Notes under the pieces: model-generated
Database searches by the model: none
The model's input: only the letters and a program-made list of their open reading frames with translations
What the model was told of the DNA's origin: nothing
Shown here: positions 1 to 10,125 of the stretch, in pieces
How positions within the stretch are numbered: position 1 is the first letter of the stretch
How the letters are laid out: every line of letters begins with the position of its first letter
Source of the DNA: Nemertoderma westbladi
Lineage: Eukaryota; Xenacoelomorpha; Nemertodermatida; Nemertodermatidae
Direction: 5' to 3'
Assembly (NCBI GenBank): GCA_032718475.1
Contig: JAUCBJ010006441.1
Span: forward strand, 1-64,000
DNA: 64,000 nt
Made by a program: the position numbers and the translations under genes

Positions 1-142
1 TAGGAGTACTCTCAGAATCACTAGAGGGAGCCCAACAGCTCCTCAGCTAATTAGAACATGCTGCTTCTAGTGTTAGTCTTTTTATTAACTCCAGAAAGAC
101 CAAAATTTTGACAGTTAACTTTGAAAGTCCTCAGCAAGATCA
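1..142 (+). mobile_element. LINE-B fragment (RT region)
   Basis: Near-identical, with scattered substitutions, to the FADD-downstream part of the LINE-B reverse transcriptase at 18767-18900 and to the minus-strand copy near 22760-22900. Similarity stops around 142, where unrelated sequence begins. The fragment probably continues upstream of the window. It is a dead piece with no usable reading frame. Confidence 0.85.
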
Positions 143-377
143 AATCTTAGAGCAAATCGAGCTCACCCACCCAGCCAGGATCTTAGAGGTTTGATTATAT
201 ATAGGACACGCGTATTTTAGTATATTTCATACAGGTAAAATCATTTCCATGTGTCCCACTGGTGAATTCGCTGAATCATTTTCTATTTTACAAACCTTAG
301 TGAAATAGTTTACTTACTACATGTATACATGAATGTTTACTATATTATTTACTTTCTGTTTACTTTGTGTTTAGTTT

Positions 378-524
378 TTTATATTTTCCATGAGTAGGGG
401 TCGAACCCGTGGTTTAACTTACTTTATACCTAGTTTATTTTGTGATGGTTTTTATATTTTCCATCCGTTCGAACCCGTGACCATCTGTTTAACTTAATTC
501 GTACCTAGTTTATTTTGTGTTGGT
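378..524. repeat. Tandem duplication, about 73-bp unit
   Basis: Two adjacent diverged copies (378-448 and 449-524). Each contains TTTTTATATTTTCCAT, then TCGAACCCGTG, TTTAACTTA and CCTAGTTTATTTTGTG. No coding content. The TCGAACCCGTG piece resembles the T-arm of a tRNA but nothing else of a tRNA is present. Confidence 0.7.
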
Positions 525-538
525 TTTTATAGGAAGCA

Positions 539-733
539 GGACAATTCGGTCCCGGACAATTCGGTCCCGGACAATTCGGTCGCGGACAATTCGGTCCCAT
601 TAATTTTGTGTTTTGGGACCGAATTGTCCGGGACCGAATTATCCGGGACCGAATTGTCCGGATACTGAATAGGAAAATTCGGTCCCAAAACATGCATATT
701 AATGGGACCGAATTGTCTGGGACCGAATTGTCC
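539..733. repeat. 15-bp unit array in both orientations
   Basis: Four head-to-tail copies of GGACAATTCGGTCCC (539-598) are followed after 16 bp by three copies of the reverse complement GGGACCGAATTGTCC (615-659) and two more (704-733). A half unit in the forward direction lies near 675-687. Single strands could fold into several alternative hairpins. Any reading frame across it is fortuitous. Confidence 0.9.
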
Positions 734-918
734 GGAACCAAATTTAATTGGTGCTATATAATGGTGAATGTTCTAGAACCTTAATATATATTAGTATATG
801 GTAGCTAGTGATTTTTTACTAGCTAGTATTTTTTTGAAAATAAAAAAAATTTTACCTTTTTTTGTTAACATTATTAGTTATGCATTCGGAAACAGTTTTT
901 GATGAGGGTAATCTTAAT

Positions 919-1816
919 AGAATAATGAACGATATCGCCAAAGAAATAATTTTCCACTTCATTTCAAATCATATTAATATTAAATTAAACAATAACAAAT
1001 ACATAATACATAATAAGACATACAGACAAAAACCAACGTTTCAACTCAAAATAGAGCCCAAAATCTTCTGGGTAAGTAAAAACAACTGCCTATTATAATA
1101 CTGGATTAACGGTACAACAAATACAGGCCTAAGTAAACACAATTTTTAATAATACTACATTGTGATTATAAATCTAACTACAGTAATATACAAACTCAAA
1201 ATAATTCCCAATAGTATCCCCCCCCCCCCCCTTTGTTACCCCCCCCCCCCCCCCCCCCAATAAAACCTAAATTAGTGATAGTTGAAAGCTACATTCGCGA
1301 TTGTTTAGTGTCGGGCTTAATTTTCTGATGAAAAGTGCCTCTTTAATGCGTAGCTGGTATTTAGTTCGAGATTATAGGAACAGCTCAAACCAAATACCAG
1401 CTACGCATTAAAGAGGCACTTTTCATCAGAAAATTAAGCCCGACACTAAACAATCGCGAATGTAGCTTTCAACTATCACTAATTTAGGTTTTATTGGGGG
1501 GGGGGGGGGGGGGGGGTTACTATTGGGAATTATTTTGAGTTTGTATATTACTGTAGTTAGATTTATAATCACTATGTAGTATTATTAAAAATTGTGTTTA
1601 CTTAGGCCTGTATTTGTTGTACTGTACCGTTAATCCAGTATTAGAATAGGCAGTTGTTTTTACTTACCCTGAAGATGGCTCTATTTTGAGTTGAAACGTT
1701 GGTTTTTGTCTGTATGTCTTATTATGTATTATGTATTTGTTATTGTTTAATTTAATATTAATTTGATTTGAAATGAAGTGGAAAATTATTTCTTTGGCGA
1801 TATCGTTCATTATTCT
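919..1816. mobile_element. Fold-back element with about 430-bp arms
   Basis: A near-perfect palindrome: left arm 919-1362, 29-nt loop 1363-1391, right arm 1392-1816. The arms differ mainly in the length of their C/G homopolymer tracts (two C runs at 1217-1258, one G run near 1496-1516). It may be a fold-back transposon or an inverted duplication. No transposase is present and no clear TSD was found. The right arm ends beside a TTCTAGAA palindrome that recurs in the neighbouring AT-rich DNA. Confidence 0.85.
1668..1702 (+). ncRNA. Hammerhead-ribozyme-core-like motif (uncertain)
   Basis: The right arm of the fold-back contains CCTGAAGATGGCTC, a short loop, then GAGTTGAAACGTTGG. This fits the hammerhead core CUGANGA...GAAA with a 5-bp stem II (GGCTC with GAGTT, two G-U pairs). 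Such motifs are known in Penelope-like elements and other retroelements. Stems I and III are not convincing, and the left-arm copy is diverged, so this is only a candidate. Confidence 0.3.
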
Positions 1817-3191
1817 AGAACATATAGCTAGTTTTTTTTCAAATTTAAAATTGCTAGTAATTAAAAAAAGTTATTCAAAAAAAATTTTGGGGTGGGAAAT
1901 GCACAAAAGTCAAATTAAGGCAATTAAAACACGTACGGAGAAAAATATGCGACGCCAGAGCTTTGTGTGAGGAGTGTATTAAACCACGAAGGTTAATTTA
2001 CCGAAAAACTGACACAATAGGCCTACATGTGGAGGCAACAGATAGGAAAAGTATAATTAAACGGATTCCATGAGATATTAAAGGCCAATACCCCAATGGC
2101 TAAATAAACTAATAAGTTACATCGTTATACAAAAACTTTTTAAGTGTATTCAGAAATTTATTTAAAGATTAATTTTTTTTTAATTTACTAGCTATATATA
2201 TGTTCTAGTACATAATATTTTTTATTTTATTTATGTTCGGTATACAAAAACTCTATAATGAATATAAAATTTAAATGTATTCAGAAATATATTTAAACAT
2301 TAATTTTTTTTATATACGAGCTATTTTAAATTAAAAAAAAACTAGCTATATGTTCTAGATCATTATATTTCTATTTTATTTATGTTCTAGAATAGTATAT
2401 AATGCTTTTATATTGTTCTAGAACTATTCAACGTTGCCATAGTAACAATGATATATGTTTTAAAAATGTAGTGCTATACGGAACTCTAGCCTTTGTTAAC
2501 TTTCGTTTATTGTTTTGGTTCCCCCAACACGCCTCTGTAACCTGCTGCTTTACTAATCGTTGAAGTCAGGTCAGGTCCCCAGATCCTGCTACCACTATGG
2601 CAGTAATGTGGTACTACCTGTAGCTGTCAGCCCAGTAGGGCAGGCCCGATAAGCATAGCCTATTCATTAATTAGTTGATCAAGAGTGGGTTGGTTTAGCC
2701 CTGTCAACTAAATAAGTCATTGAGGGCTATAGCGCCTAGGGCACCATTGAAGACAAAGGCTTGATACGCATCTGCATTAGAGATGATACACGCCCCGCCC
2801 TGTCTATACTGGATGCTCCTCTACCAGTGTTAGGTAACCTAACCCAGGAGGCACACTTTGTTCAGGGTGTAACAAAAGGACCCCTACAGTAGGCAGCAGG
2901 GCTGTAGGCCATGGATAGGCGGAAGGTAATCAACCAACGGCTAGACATGCTGACAAGGTCGGCGGAAGGTAATCAACCAACGGCGATCTACTGCGAAGAC
3001 GCTTGTAGGAGTTGCGACCACAAGCAGTTTACTCCCGCAACTGAAAGATATGAGTATGAGAATCCTCCAGGAGAAATACCGGCTCGGTCGTCGCCCGGGT
3101 CAACAAGGACCGCGTCCCCCAGTGGTACACCAGGCTGGGGTCGATATATTGGCTACTGGAACAGAAGACAGAAGAAAGAAGAACCAACCTG

Positions 3192-4556
3192 TTGAAATGT
3201 AAAAAGACACTAAAGATTGCTACAATGAACGCACGCACGCTGAAAGCACATACCAAACATGGTGACATGGTCGCTCTGGCAATGGAATATAACATCGACA
3301 TCATCTGCATCCAAGAACATCGGATTTGTCATGAAGACACTGCCATGAAGTACAATGTCATTGGAAATGGATGGACGTTAGTAACAAGCTCAGCAGTAAG
3401 AAACTCGGCCAATGCATCAATTGGTGGAGTAGGAATTCTGCTAAGCCCATTTGCACTTAAGACCCTAAACAACATCGAATCTATAAATTCCAGGGTTATG
3501 ATCGCAACATTTGATGGGAATCCCAAGGCAACAGTTATATGTTGCTACAGTCCAACCAATGCCTCAGAGCCAGAACAAGCAGTCAAGTTTTATGAAGAAC
3601 TGACTGGACTTATAAAGGACATTCCGAAACACAATGTTAAAGTCATTGCTGGTGACCTGAATGCCCAAATTGGCCCAGAAGACAACAAGGGTTACACCTA
3701 TAACACCAGTTCTAACAGAAATGGGTACTTACTTTTAGACCTAATGGAAGAATGTGAATTGATACCAACAAACAACACATTCGAAAAGAGTAAGGGGAAG
3801 GTATGGATCTTTCAATACCCTAATGGAACCAAAGCACAACTGGATTACATCCTCATAAACAAAAAGTGGAGAAACAGCATGATCAACTGCGAGGCATACA
3901 GCTCGTTCAACCTAATTAGTTCGGACCACAGAATTGTGACTGCAGAGATCAGACTCAGTTTGAGAGCCAGCAAACCCAGGACAAGCAAGCAAATCAAATA
4001 TGACTGGGAGAAACTCAGAACTGACAATGCTGTAAAGGATGCTTATACAGTAGAAGTTCAAACCCGCTTTGAAGCACTTCAGTCAATGGATGAAGACCAA
4101 TCCACAAATTCAATATACCAGAATATAATAACAGCCCACAAGGAATCAGCTAAGAGGCATATCCCCCAGAAACCCAAACGAAAACAATATGTGCCATGGC
4201 AAAACTCTGAGGTTACTTGTAAGAGAGAAGATCTTAAAATAGCCTACGAAGTTAAAACCGAACAACCAACAACCGAAAACATTAACAAGGTTGAGAAAGA
4301 TAAGGACGATCTTAAATTGGAAATTGAAAAGTACATACAGGATAAAACTGAAGCAATTACAACTGCTCACATACAGCAACAATCAAGACTTACCTGGCAA
4401 ACTGTAAATGAGGTATCTGGTCGGAAAAGTTGTGCAAAGGGGCGCCTCAAAGCCGATAGTCCTGAAGAACGTGTCACTTCAGCAACTTGCTTGGGCAGCC
4501 ACCAAACATCGAGGTCAGCCCTACAAGGAAAATATATGACAAGACACTACCTATAG
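3192..4556 (+). pseudogene. LINE-A endonuclease (APE type), frameshifted
   Basis: Encodes an apurinic/apyrimidinic-type endonuclease that would nick target DNA for target-primed reverse transcription. Visible motifs are N13 in TMNAR, E42 in IQEHR, GDLNAQIG (D155, N157), D218 in LDYILIN and SSDHRIV (SDH 244-246), which together form the usual EEP-family active site. A basic, coiled-coil-prone linker follows. The frame is lost around 4465-4556, where the sequence should run into the RT domain, so the last ~40 codons are out-of-frame. GenBank relatives are often named craniofacial development protein 2-like. Confidence 0.88.
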
Positions 4557-6058
4557 AAACAGGGGACTTCACACCTGCCGAACTCCAAAGAAGCATTAAA
4601 AGCATGTCCAATAATAAAGCGAGTGGATTAGATGAAATCCCAGCGGAGGTATGGAAAACCTGAGTGCTAAACAGACCATTATTGAATGTTTGCAACCGGA
4701 TGTTAAAAGGGGAAAAGCCACCACCAATTTGGACTAAAGGTCAACTAAAGCCTCTTGCCAAGAAAGGAGACCTTGGCTTACCAACAAACTATCGTGGGAT
4801 CGGTCTGCTTGTGGAAGCTGCCAAAATATACAATAAAATGATTCTATATAGGATTAGGCCTCACATAGAGAAACTACTGCGTAAGAGCCAAAACGGATTT
4901 CGACCAAGTAGATCAACAATAGCTCAGATACTTGCACTACGGAGACTGATTGAAGGAATTAAGTCAAAGAATCTCCCCGCAGTCATGACTTTTGTGGACA
5001 TCAAGAAGGCATTCGACTCCATCCATAGAGGTAAAATGCTTGAAATCCTAAGAGCTTATGGAATACCAGAAGTAATTGTTGCTGGCATTGGATTGTTATA
5101 TTGTGACACAGAAGCGCAGGTACTCTCACCAGATGGTGAAACTGAGTTTTTCTCAATCCTGGCTGGCGTACTGCAAGGTGACACATTAGCACCATTACTA
5201 TTTGTAATTGTGCTGGATTACGCAATGAGGACGGCCACAAAGGGTGAAGACCTGGGATTCACAATTCAAAAACGCAGAAGTAGTAGATATCCGGCAACTA
5301 CAGTCCCAGACACCGACTTCGCGGATGACATCGCCCTGCTCTCTAATACTCTAGCAGATGCACAGCTTCTACTAAATAAAGTGGAGAGGGCTGCTAAGGA
5401 GGTTGGATTGCATATAAATGCTACAAAGACCGAATTCATGACCTTTAATGTTCATGGAAACTTGACAACCATTGATAATAATCAACTAAGGAAGGTCGAT
5501 GACTTCCAGTACCTTGGATCATGGATAGAGAGTAGCAAAAAGGACATAGAAGTTAGGAAAGCAAAGGCTTGGGTAGCTCTATCAATAATGGATACCATCT
5601 GGAAATCAGATCTCTCCAGGCACCTGAAGACTAAGTTCTTTCGAGCCACAGTGGAAAGTGTATTTTTATATGGGGGTGAGACCTGGACACTGACTAAATC
5701 ACTTGAACAACGAATTGATGGTTGCTACACAAGACTACTAAGGGTAGCCCTAAACATCAGCTGGAGTCAACACATGACAAACGCCGAGCTTTATGGTACA
5801 ATACCACCTGTATCAACCACCCTCTGTGAACACAGATTAAGATTCAGTCGAAGGCTGGCGAAGTAAAGACTAGGTCATACCAGATCTACTTTTCTGGCAA
5901 CCAACTCATGGAAAGCGTAGTCGTGGACAACCGGCCATAACATATATAGATCAACTTGAAAGGGACACTGAACTTAGGAGAAATGAAATTGCGACAACTA
6001 TGGAGAATCGGGAAGCCTGGAAGGATCTCATTTCCACTGTCCGAGTTCGCTCGACCTA
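4557..6058 (+). pseudogene. LINE-A reverse transcriptase, broken
   Basis: The RT continues in a different frame from the endonuclease, with an in-frame TGA at 4661-4663. From 4664 the frame is open to 5866. Counted from 4664, the finger motif NGFRPSRST is near residue 78, TFVDIKKAFDS holds the first catalytic Asp at 112, LQGDTLAP lies near 170 and FADD at 219-222. A further frameshift near 5850 replaces the Gly-His-Cys segment that is intact in the copy at 42169. The C-terminal domain up to about 6058 is recognisable in another frame. It is thus inactivated by at least two frameshifts and one stop. Confidence 0.88.
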
Positions 6059-6075
6059 GTAGTAGTAGTAGTTAC

Positions 6076-6225
6076 TAACCTGCTCCTTTAAATGACAATG
6101 GGACCTAACCTTCTATGGCAATGGGATCTAACGCTCTTTGGGACGTAATGCGAAATTACCTCTTTGTTTCAAAGCTCACAAAGAGCGTTAGTGCCTTTGC
6201 GATTTAAAGGAGCAGGTTAGTAAAG
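6076..6225. repeat. Hairpin block of composite repeat, copy 1
   Basis: Ends are inverted: CTAACCTGCTCCTTTAAAT on the left and ATTTAAAGGAGCAGGTTAG on the right. A nested inner pair, AACGCTCTTTG and CAAAGAGCGTT, flanks a short loop. The copy at 21925-22068 is nearly identical. It resembles a MITE, but the outer flanks are themselves inverted (see composite copy 2), so its limits are unclear. Confidence 0.7.
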
Positions 6226-6408
6226 GAGCAGCTTACAGAGGGGTGTTGGGGAGACCAAACCAATAAACGAAAGTTAGCACATGTTACAATATTATGCACA
6301 TCTTTATTATTTGGGTCTTTGTTTGGTAGTCACCCGTAGTTTATCTGATTTTAGAAACAATATGCAATTTAGGAAACATTTGTAATATTAACCAATCAGT
6401 GTTAGAAC

Positions 6409-7188
6409 ATGGAGTCAGTTGAAGTCACGGAGAAAGTTCAAAAAAACTCCTCGGGACTTCATAGAGAAGGGGCCGTCTGTAAAAGCCTCTGTAACTGGAA
6501 GAACGTACACAAGGTCTGGCCCAAGGAGAAGAAAAAGCACAAAGAAAAGAAAAACAGGTCGCCATCGAAGAATTCAAAGAAAAGAAAATCCAGTCGATCT
6601 CGTTCGAAACGGCACAAATCGAGAAGCAAGAAAAGGAAATCCAGCCGATCTTGTTCGAAACGGCGCAAATCGAGAAGCAAGAAAAGAAAATCAAGCCGAT
6701 CTCATTCGAAACAGCGCAAATTGAGAAGCAAGAAAAGAAAATCCAGCCGATCTCGTTCGAAACGGCGCAAATTGAGAAGCAAGAAAAGGAAATCCAGCCG
6801 ATCTCGTTTGAAACGGCGCAAATCGAGAAGCAAGAAAAGGAAATACAGCCGATCTCGTTCGAAATGGCGCAAATCGAGAAGCAAGAAAAGGAAATCCAGT
6901 CGATCTCGTTCGAAACGGCGCAAATCGAGAAGCAAGAAAAGGAAATCCAGTCGATCTCGTTCGAAACAGCGCAAATTGAGAAGCAAGAAAAGGAAATCCA
7001 GTCGATCTCGTTCGAAACGGCGCAAATCGAGAAGCAAGAAAAGGAAATCCAGCCGATCTCGTTCGAAACGGCGCAAATCGAGAAGCAAGAAAAGGTCGAA
7101 AATATGCCAAGTTTGCAAAGTATGCAAAGCATGTAAAGCATGTAACGCTTACGGTAGACGTAAGAAAGTCGCTAAAAGGATAAAGTAG
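6409..7188 (+). CDS. Lys/Arg/Ser-rich repeat protein, copy 1 (259 aa)
   Basis: Not recognised as a named family. Three parts are visible. A charged N-terminus (residues 1-55) contains two Cys and a KEKKKHKEKK stretch. Ten tandem 17-residue units follow, typified by KKRKSSRSRSKRRKSRS and encoded by 51-bp repeats. The C-terminus has a Cys ladder CQVCKVCKACKAC followed by a basic tail. The composition resembles SR splicing factors or sperm basic proteins, so a nuclear, nucleic-acid-binding role is possible but is only inference. A CCAAT sequence lies about 15 bp upstream and ATTAAA at 7431. The copy at 29300 has four units yet the same frame. All other frames through the repeat are also open, so openness alone is weak evidence of coding. 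Confidence 0.55.
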   Translation: MESVEVTEKVQKNSSGLHREGAVCKSLCNWKNVHKVWPKEKKKHKEKKNRSPSKNSKKRKSSRSRSKRHKSRSKKRKSSRSCSKRRKSRSKKRKSSRSHSKQRKLRSKKRKSSRSRSKRRKLRSKKRKSSRSRLKRRKSRSKKRKYSRSRSKWRKSRSKKRKSSRSRSKRRKSRSKKRKSSRSRSKQRKLRSKKRKSSRSRSKRRKSRSKKRKSSRSRSKRRKSRSKKRSKICQVCKVCKACKACNAYGRRKKVAKRIK

Positions 7189-7216
7189 ATCTCCATGACG
7201 CAACGGGACAATGCCG

Positions 7217-7282
7217 ACAAAATATTAGATACTGTAGACAAAATATTAGATACTGTAGACAAAATATTAGATACTGTAGATA
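7217..7282 (+). repeat. 21-bp tandem repeat after the Lys/Arg/Ser ORF
   Basis: Three copies of GACAAAATATTAGATACTGTA and a partial fourth. The matching site in copy 2 (29805-29875) has only a degraded version, so this expansion occurred after the composite was duplicated. Confidence 0.8.
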
Positions 7283-7507
7283 AAATAATATCGTATTCAG
7301 GTATTCAGGCCTACAGTATTGTGCATTATTTTCACATGAGACAAGATTCATCAGTATTATTTTGATTGTATTTTTTTATTTTGGATTGAAACTTTCGATA
7401 TTGATTACATTGTAATTTATTGATATTAATATTAAACACTCCTATGTGATATATATTGTCATTTTATAAGTAAAGTAAAGTGATCGATCGGTGAGCGTGT
7501 GAAACTC

Positions 7508-8117
7508 GACCCACCGGAGGCAACCCAAGGGCTCCCCTCTCTCGGATGTTACAGACCGACCGGAGGCAACCCAAGGGCTCTCCTATCTATGATGTTACAG
7601 ACCGACCGGAGGCAACCCAAGGGCTCCCCTCTTTTGGATGTTACAGACCGACCGGAGGAAACCCAAGGGCTCTCCTATCTAGGATGTTACAGACCGACCG
7701 GAGGCAACCCAAGGGCTCCCCTCTCTCGGATGTTACAGACCGACCAGAGGCAACCCAAGGGCTCCCCTCTTTCGGATGTTACAGACCGACCAGAGGCAAC
7801 CTAAGGGCTCCCCTCTCTCGGATGTTACAAACCGACCGGAGACAACCCAAGGGCTCCCCTCTCTCGGATGTTACAGACCGACCGGAGAAAACCCAAGGGC
7901 TCCCCTCTCTCGGATGTTACAAACCGACCGGAGACAACCCAAGGGCTCCCCTCTCTCGGATGTTACAGACTGACCGGAGACAACCCAAGAGCTCCCCTCT
8001 CTCGGATGTTACAAACCGACCGGAGACAACCCAAGGGCTCTCCTCTCTCGGATGTTACAGAACGACCAAAGGCAACCCAAGGGCTCTCCTCTCTCAGATG
8101 TTACAGACCGACCTGAG
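7508..8117 (+). repeat. 46-bp satellite array, copy 1 left part (about 13 units)
   Basis: Units contain GGATGTTACAGACCGACC then GGAGGCAACCCAAGGGCTCC and a CTCTCTC tail. Because 46 is 3n+1, each plus-strand frame reads the three phases in turn, and all three lack stops over long stretches. The array is interrupted by the Merlin-like element at 8118 and resumes at 9706. Confidence 0.95.
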
Positions 8118-9705
8118 GGGATTATCCCATCTGAGGGACCACATTTGCAATTTTTTTTAAATGCGTAAAACACCGTGCCCATTTGAAAATGCTTAGAATT
8201 TTTTTCACTATTTATGTAATTATACTATAGAAGAAGAAAATTATTATTTAAATCCATAAAAACACCATGCAAATTAGAAAACAATTTTAATAATTTTTTA
8301 CCTGTAGGCCTACATAACAATTTACAATAATAAACAATTATACAACAATAAAGTCCTGTAATTAACACTATACTAGTACACTCTCTGATTATAAGATGCC
8401 AAGGCCTTAACTAGTTCATCATGAGTAGCCTGTTTCTTTAACAGTCGTACAACACGAAGCTACCCTATAAGTGGCTCGACAGGCGTTTGTGCACGTTTAC
8501 AATTGGATATAAATGTGCAAAATTGTATCTTATTACCGGATGTTTCCCCCTTACAAGAAACATAGTGGAACTCACAACGCAGCATTATTTTTAGAATGCC
8601 ATGCATACCCTCCAGATGATTAGTATGCACTCCATCTGCCGTGACAAATTTAGAACCAGAGCATTCGTTCCCGGAGTGATTCACGGATTGGTGGTTTACG
8701 TCAGACCGTACCCGTTGACCAATGGCGGCATAACTCTTGTGACAGTCTGTTGTGACAGTGGCATTATCCCCTGATCTATCAGGAATATATGGCGCGAACA
8801 TCTTTTGACTCTTCTTAGAAGATGGTGAAACTTCTAATGCCATCGCCATCCATATGGGACCAGACTTAACTGTCCTACGACCTGTGTGATACTTCCTCTT
8901 AGAAGTAACAGTCTCGTCAAACTGCGCATTCAGGAATGAATGTTCGGAAACCTCGAAGTCGGCTTCGTTATAGCGGGTGGGATATTCTGTCACATAATTA
9001 ATATAATCAGTAGCGGTGTTTTTACTTAAATCTAGCTCATCGACAATCTCGTGGTAGGGCTATCCATGGCAAACACACCAAGCAACAGCGAAAGCCGTAG
9101 CTTGGTCTAAACGACCACCGGTTCCAAGATAGGTATCAGAGTCCTCTGAGTTGGCAGGAAACCACGTCTGAGTACACTTACAGTTGTTGCAATGGTAGTA
9201 TGGAAAGGATACTCCCGGGCGTTTGGAACTCCGCGATGGCCTTTGATGGATCTGGCCTGCAGTGACGCCGCATTTCTTGCAGACACCGACCTGATCTGCG
9301 AGGCCATAAGCGCACCACCAATTCCAGACCTTAGTCGATTCAGCAGCAGTGACTAACCGAAATTTCAATTTCGCAACATACGAGAAATCGCAATTGGGAG
9401 ATTCACAATCAAAATATACATTGACTGATTGATGTTGATTGATATTTGATTTGATATTGATAATGATTGATATAGAGAGGCTGTAACCAGATAGGGCTTA
9501 CTAAGGTAAGATCACAATGTCAGATAGGTTAGTACAGCAGTAGGTCTGTACTGTAGGTAGGGATCAGAATGTGAAACAAGTCCAATAGTCACAGCTGATA
9601 CTGTGATACCTGATACTATGGCAGTATTATTTATGTATACAGTACCAGTACCAGTACAGCAGTAAAACAGGATAATGATTGTGGTCCCTCAAATGGGATA
9701 GCGCC
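8118..9705 (-). mobile_element. Merlin/IS1595-like DNA transposon
   Basis: 1,588 bp with matching ends: left GGGATTATCCCATCTGAGGG, right (reverse complement) GGCGCTATCCCATTTGAGGG, similarity continuing through ACCACA. It is flanked by an exact 8-bp duplication GACCTGAG at 8110-8117 and 9706-9713. Merlin elements are known for 8-9-bp TSDs. It lies inside the 46-bp array. One minus-strand transposase frame is present. AT-rich non-coding DNA fills 8148-8459 and 9370-9675. Confidence 0.9.
8460..9368 (-). pseudogene. Merlin-like (ISXO2/IS1595-type) transposase with one stop
   Basis: A single frame of about 303 codons, interrupted once by TAG at 9058-9060. The N-terminal ~100 residues hold a zinc-ribbon pattern (CKKCG near residue 31 and CNNCKC near 60). 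Next comes a helix-turn-helix-like stretch, YHEIVDELDLSKNTATDYI, partly in the gap. The catalytic domain has D in FDET, D in TDCHKSY and E in HTNHLEGMHGILK, matching the DDE pattern of IS1595/Merlin. The KRKYHTGRR motif typical of the family follows the first Asp. The lone stop and intact TIRs suggest fairly recent inactivation. Confidence 0.88.
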
Positions 9706-9856
9706 GACCTGAGGCAACCCAGGGGCTTCCCTCTCTCGTATGCTACCGACCCACCAGGGGCAACCCAAGGGCTCCCCTGTCTCGGATGTTACAGATCCAC
9801 TGGAGGCAACCCAAGGGCTCTTCTCTCTCGTATGTTAGAGACCGACTGGAGGCAAC
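9706..9856 (+). repeat. 46-bp satellite array, copy 1 right part
   Basis: About three diverged units beginning with the duplicated GACCTGAG left by the Merlin insertion. The array stops mid-unit at GGAGGCAAC, where the Gypsy LTR begins. It continues the array at 7508-8117. Confidence 0.9.
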
Positions 9857-10115
9857 TGTTATATTGGGAAGAAAACCAGGAGGTCCATCTGAGCAAATAT
9901 AATGTAGTATTGATATAATATAGAACAGTAGAAGTACGATCAATATGCAGTACAGCAGTAAGAAGTACTGCAGTAGACAACAGGTTACCGGTAGGTATAT
10001 ATAAACCTATAAGATCCTGACTAGATGTAATAACAGACTATACCAGTAAAGAGTACATCATTGTGCTACGAGTAGGGGAGTATCTCTCATCTCCCCCCAA
10101 AGTGAGTATGTGTCA
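9857..10115 (-). repeat. 3' LTR of degraded Gypsy element
   Basis: 259 bp. Read on the minus strand it begins TGACACATACTC just after a polypurine tract (AAAAGGGGAAGA, 10116-10127) and ends TATAACA. TG...CA ends and position right after the pol C-terminus mark it as the 3' LTR. It is inserted in the 46-bp array. The 5' LTR was not found, so no TSD can be confirmed. Confidence 0.8.
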
Positions 10116-10125
10116 TCTTCCCCTT

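Larger units (their letters stand above)
2553..6075 (+). mobile_element. LINE-A, near full-length non-LTR retrotransposon
   Basis: About 3.5 kb: a 5' leader beginning near a GTCAGGTCAGGT motif, an endonuclease ORF, a reverse-transcriptase ORF and a 3' (TAG)n tail. It is flanked by a 15-bp TSD, TAACCTGCTGCTTTA at 2538-2552 and TAACCTGCTCCTTTA at 6076-6090, with one mismatch. The empty site is seen at 21925-21940 in composite copy 2. The APE endonuclease plus short tandem-repeat tail suggest an RTE-like clade, but clade assignment is inference. Confidence 0.9.
1817..9856 (+). repeat. Composite repeat, copy 1 (interrupted)
   Basis: Made of an AT-rich leader (1817-2537), a hairpin block (2538-2552 plus 6076-6225), a Lys/Arg/Ser-rich ORF with flanks (6230-7507) and a 46-bp satellite array (7508-8117 plus 9706-9856). 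The same modules recur in the same order at 21204-33147. Insertions of LINE-A (2553-6075) and a Merlin-like element (8118-9705) split this copy, and a Gypsy LTR at 9857 ends it. Removing the insertions leaves a collinear match to copy 2. The type of element is unknown. A non-autonomous transposon, or an amplified gene plus satellite, are both possible. Confidence 0.8.

Noticed and set aside
862-1098. 78-codon ORF at the left of the fold-back
   Set aside because: AT-rich frame within a palindromic arm whose mirror copy is not conserved as a frame.
6076-6225. Independent MITE
   Set aside because: The block looks like one, but in copy 2 its flanks are also inverted and belong to the composite. 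No separate TSD can be shown.
6425-7203. Several long open frames on both strands overlapping the Lys/Arg/Ser ORF (e.g. FETAQIEKQEKEIQPIS repeats, 161 codons)
   Set aside because: They are shadows of the 51-bp repeat, which is stop-free in all frames. Only the plus frame with unique N- and C-termini is plausible.
7508-8117. CRISPR-like regular repeat
   Set aside because: The unit is contiguous and nearly uniform with no unique spacers, and the context is eukaryotic. It is a satellite array.
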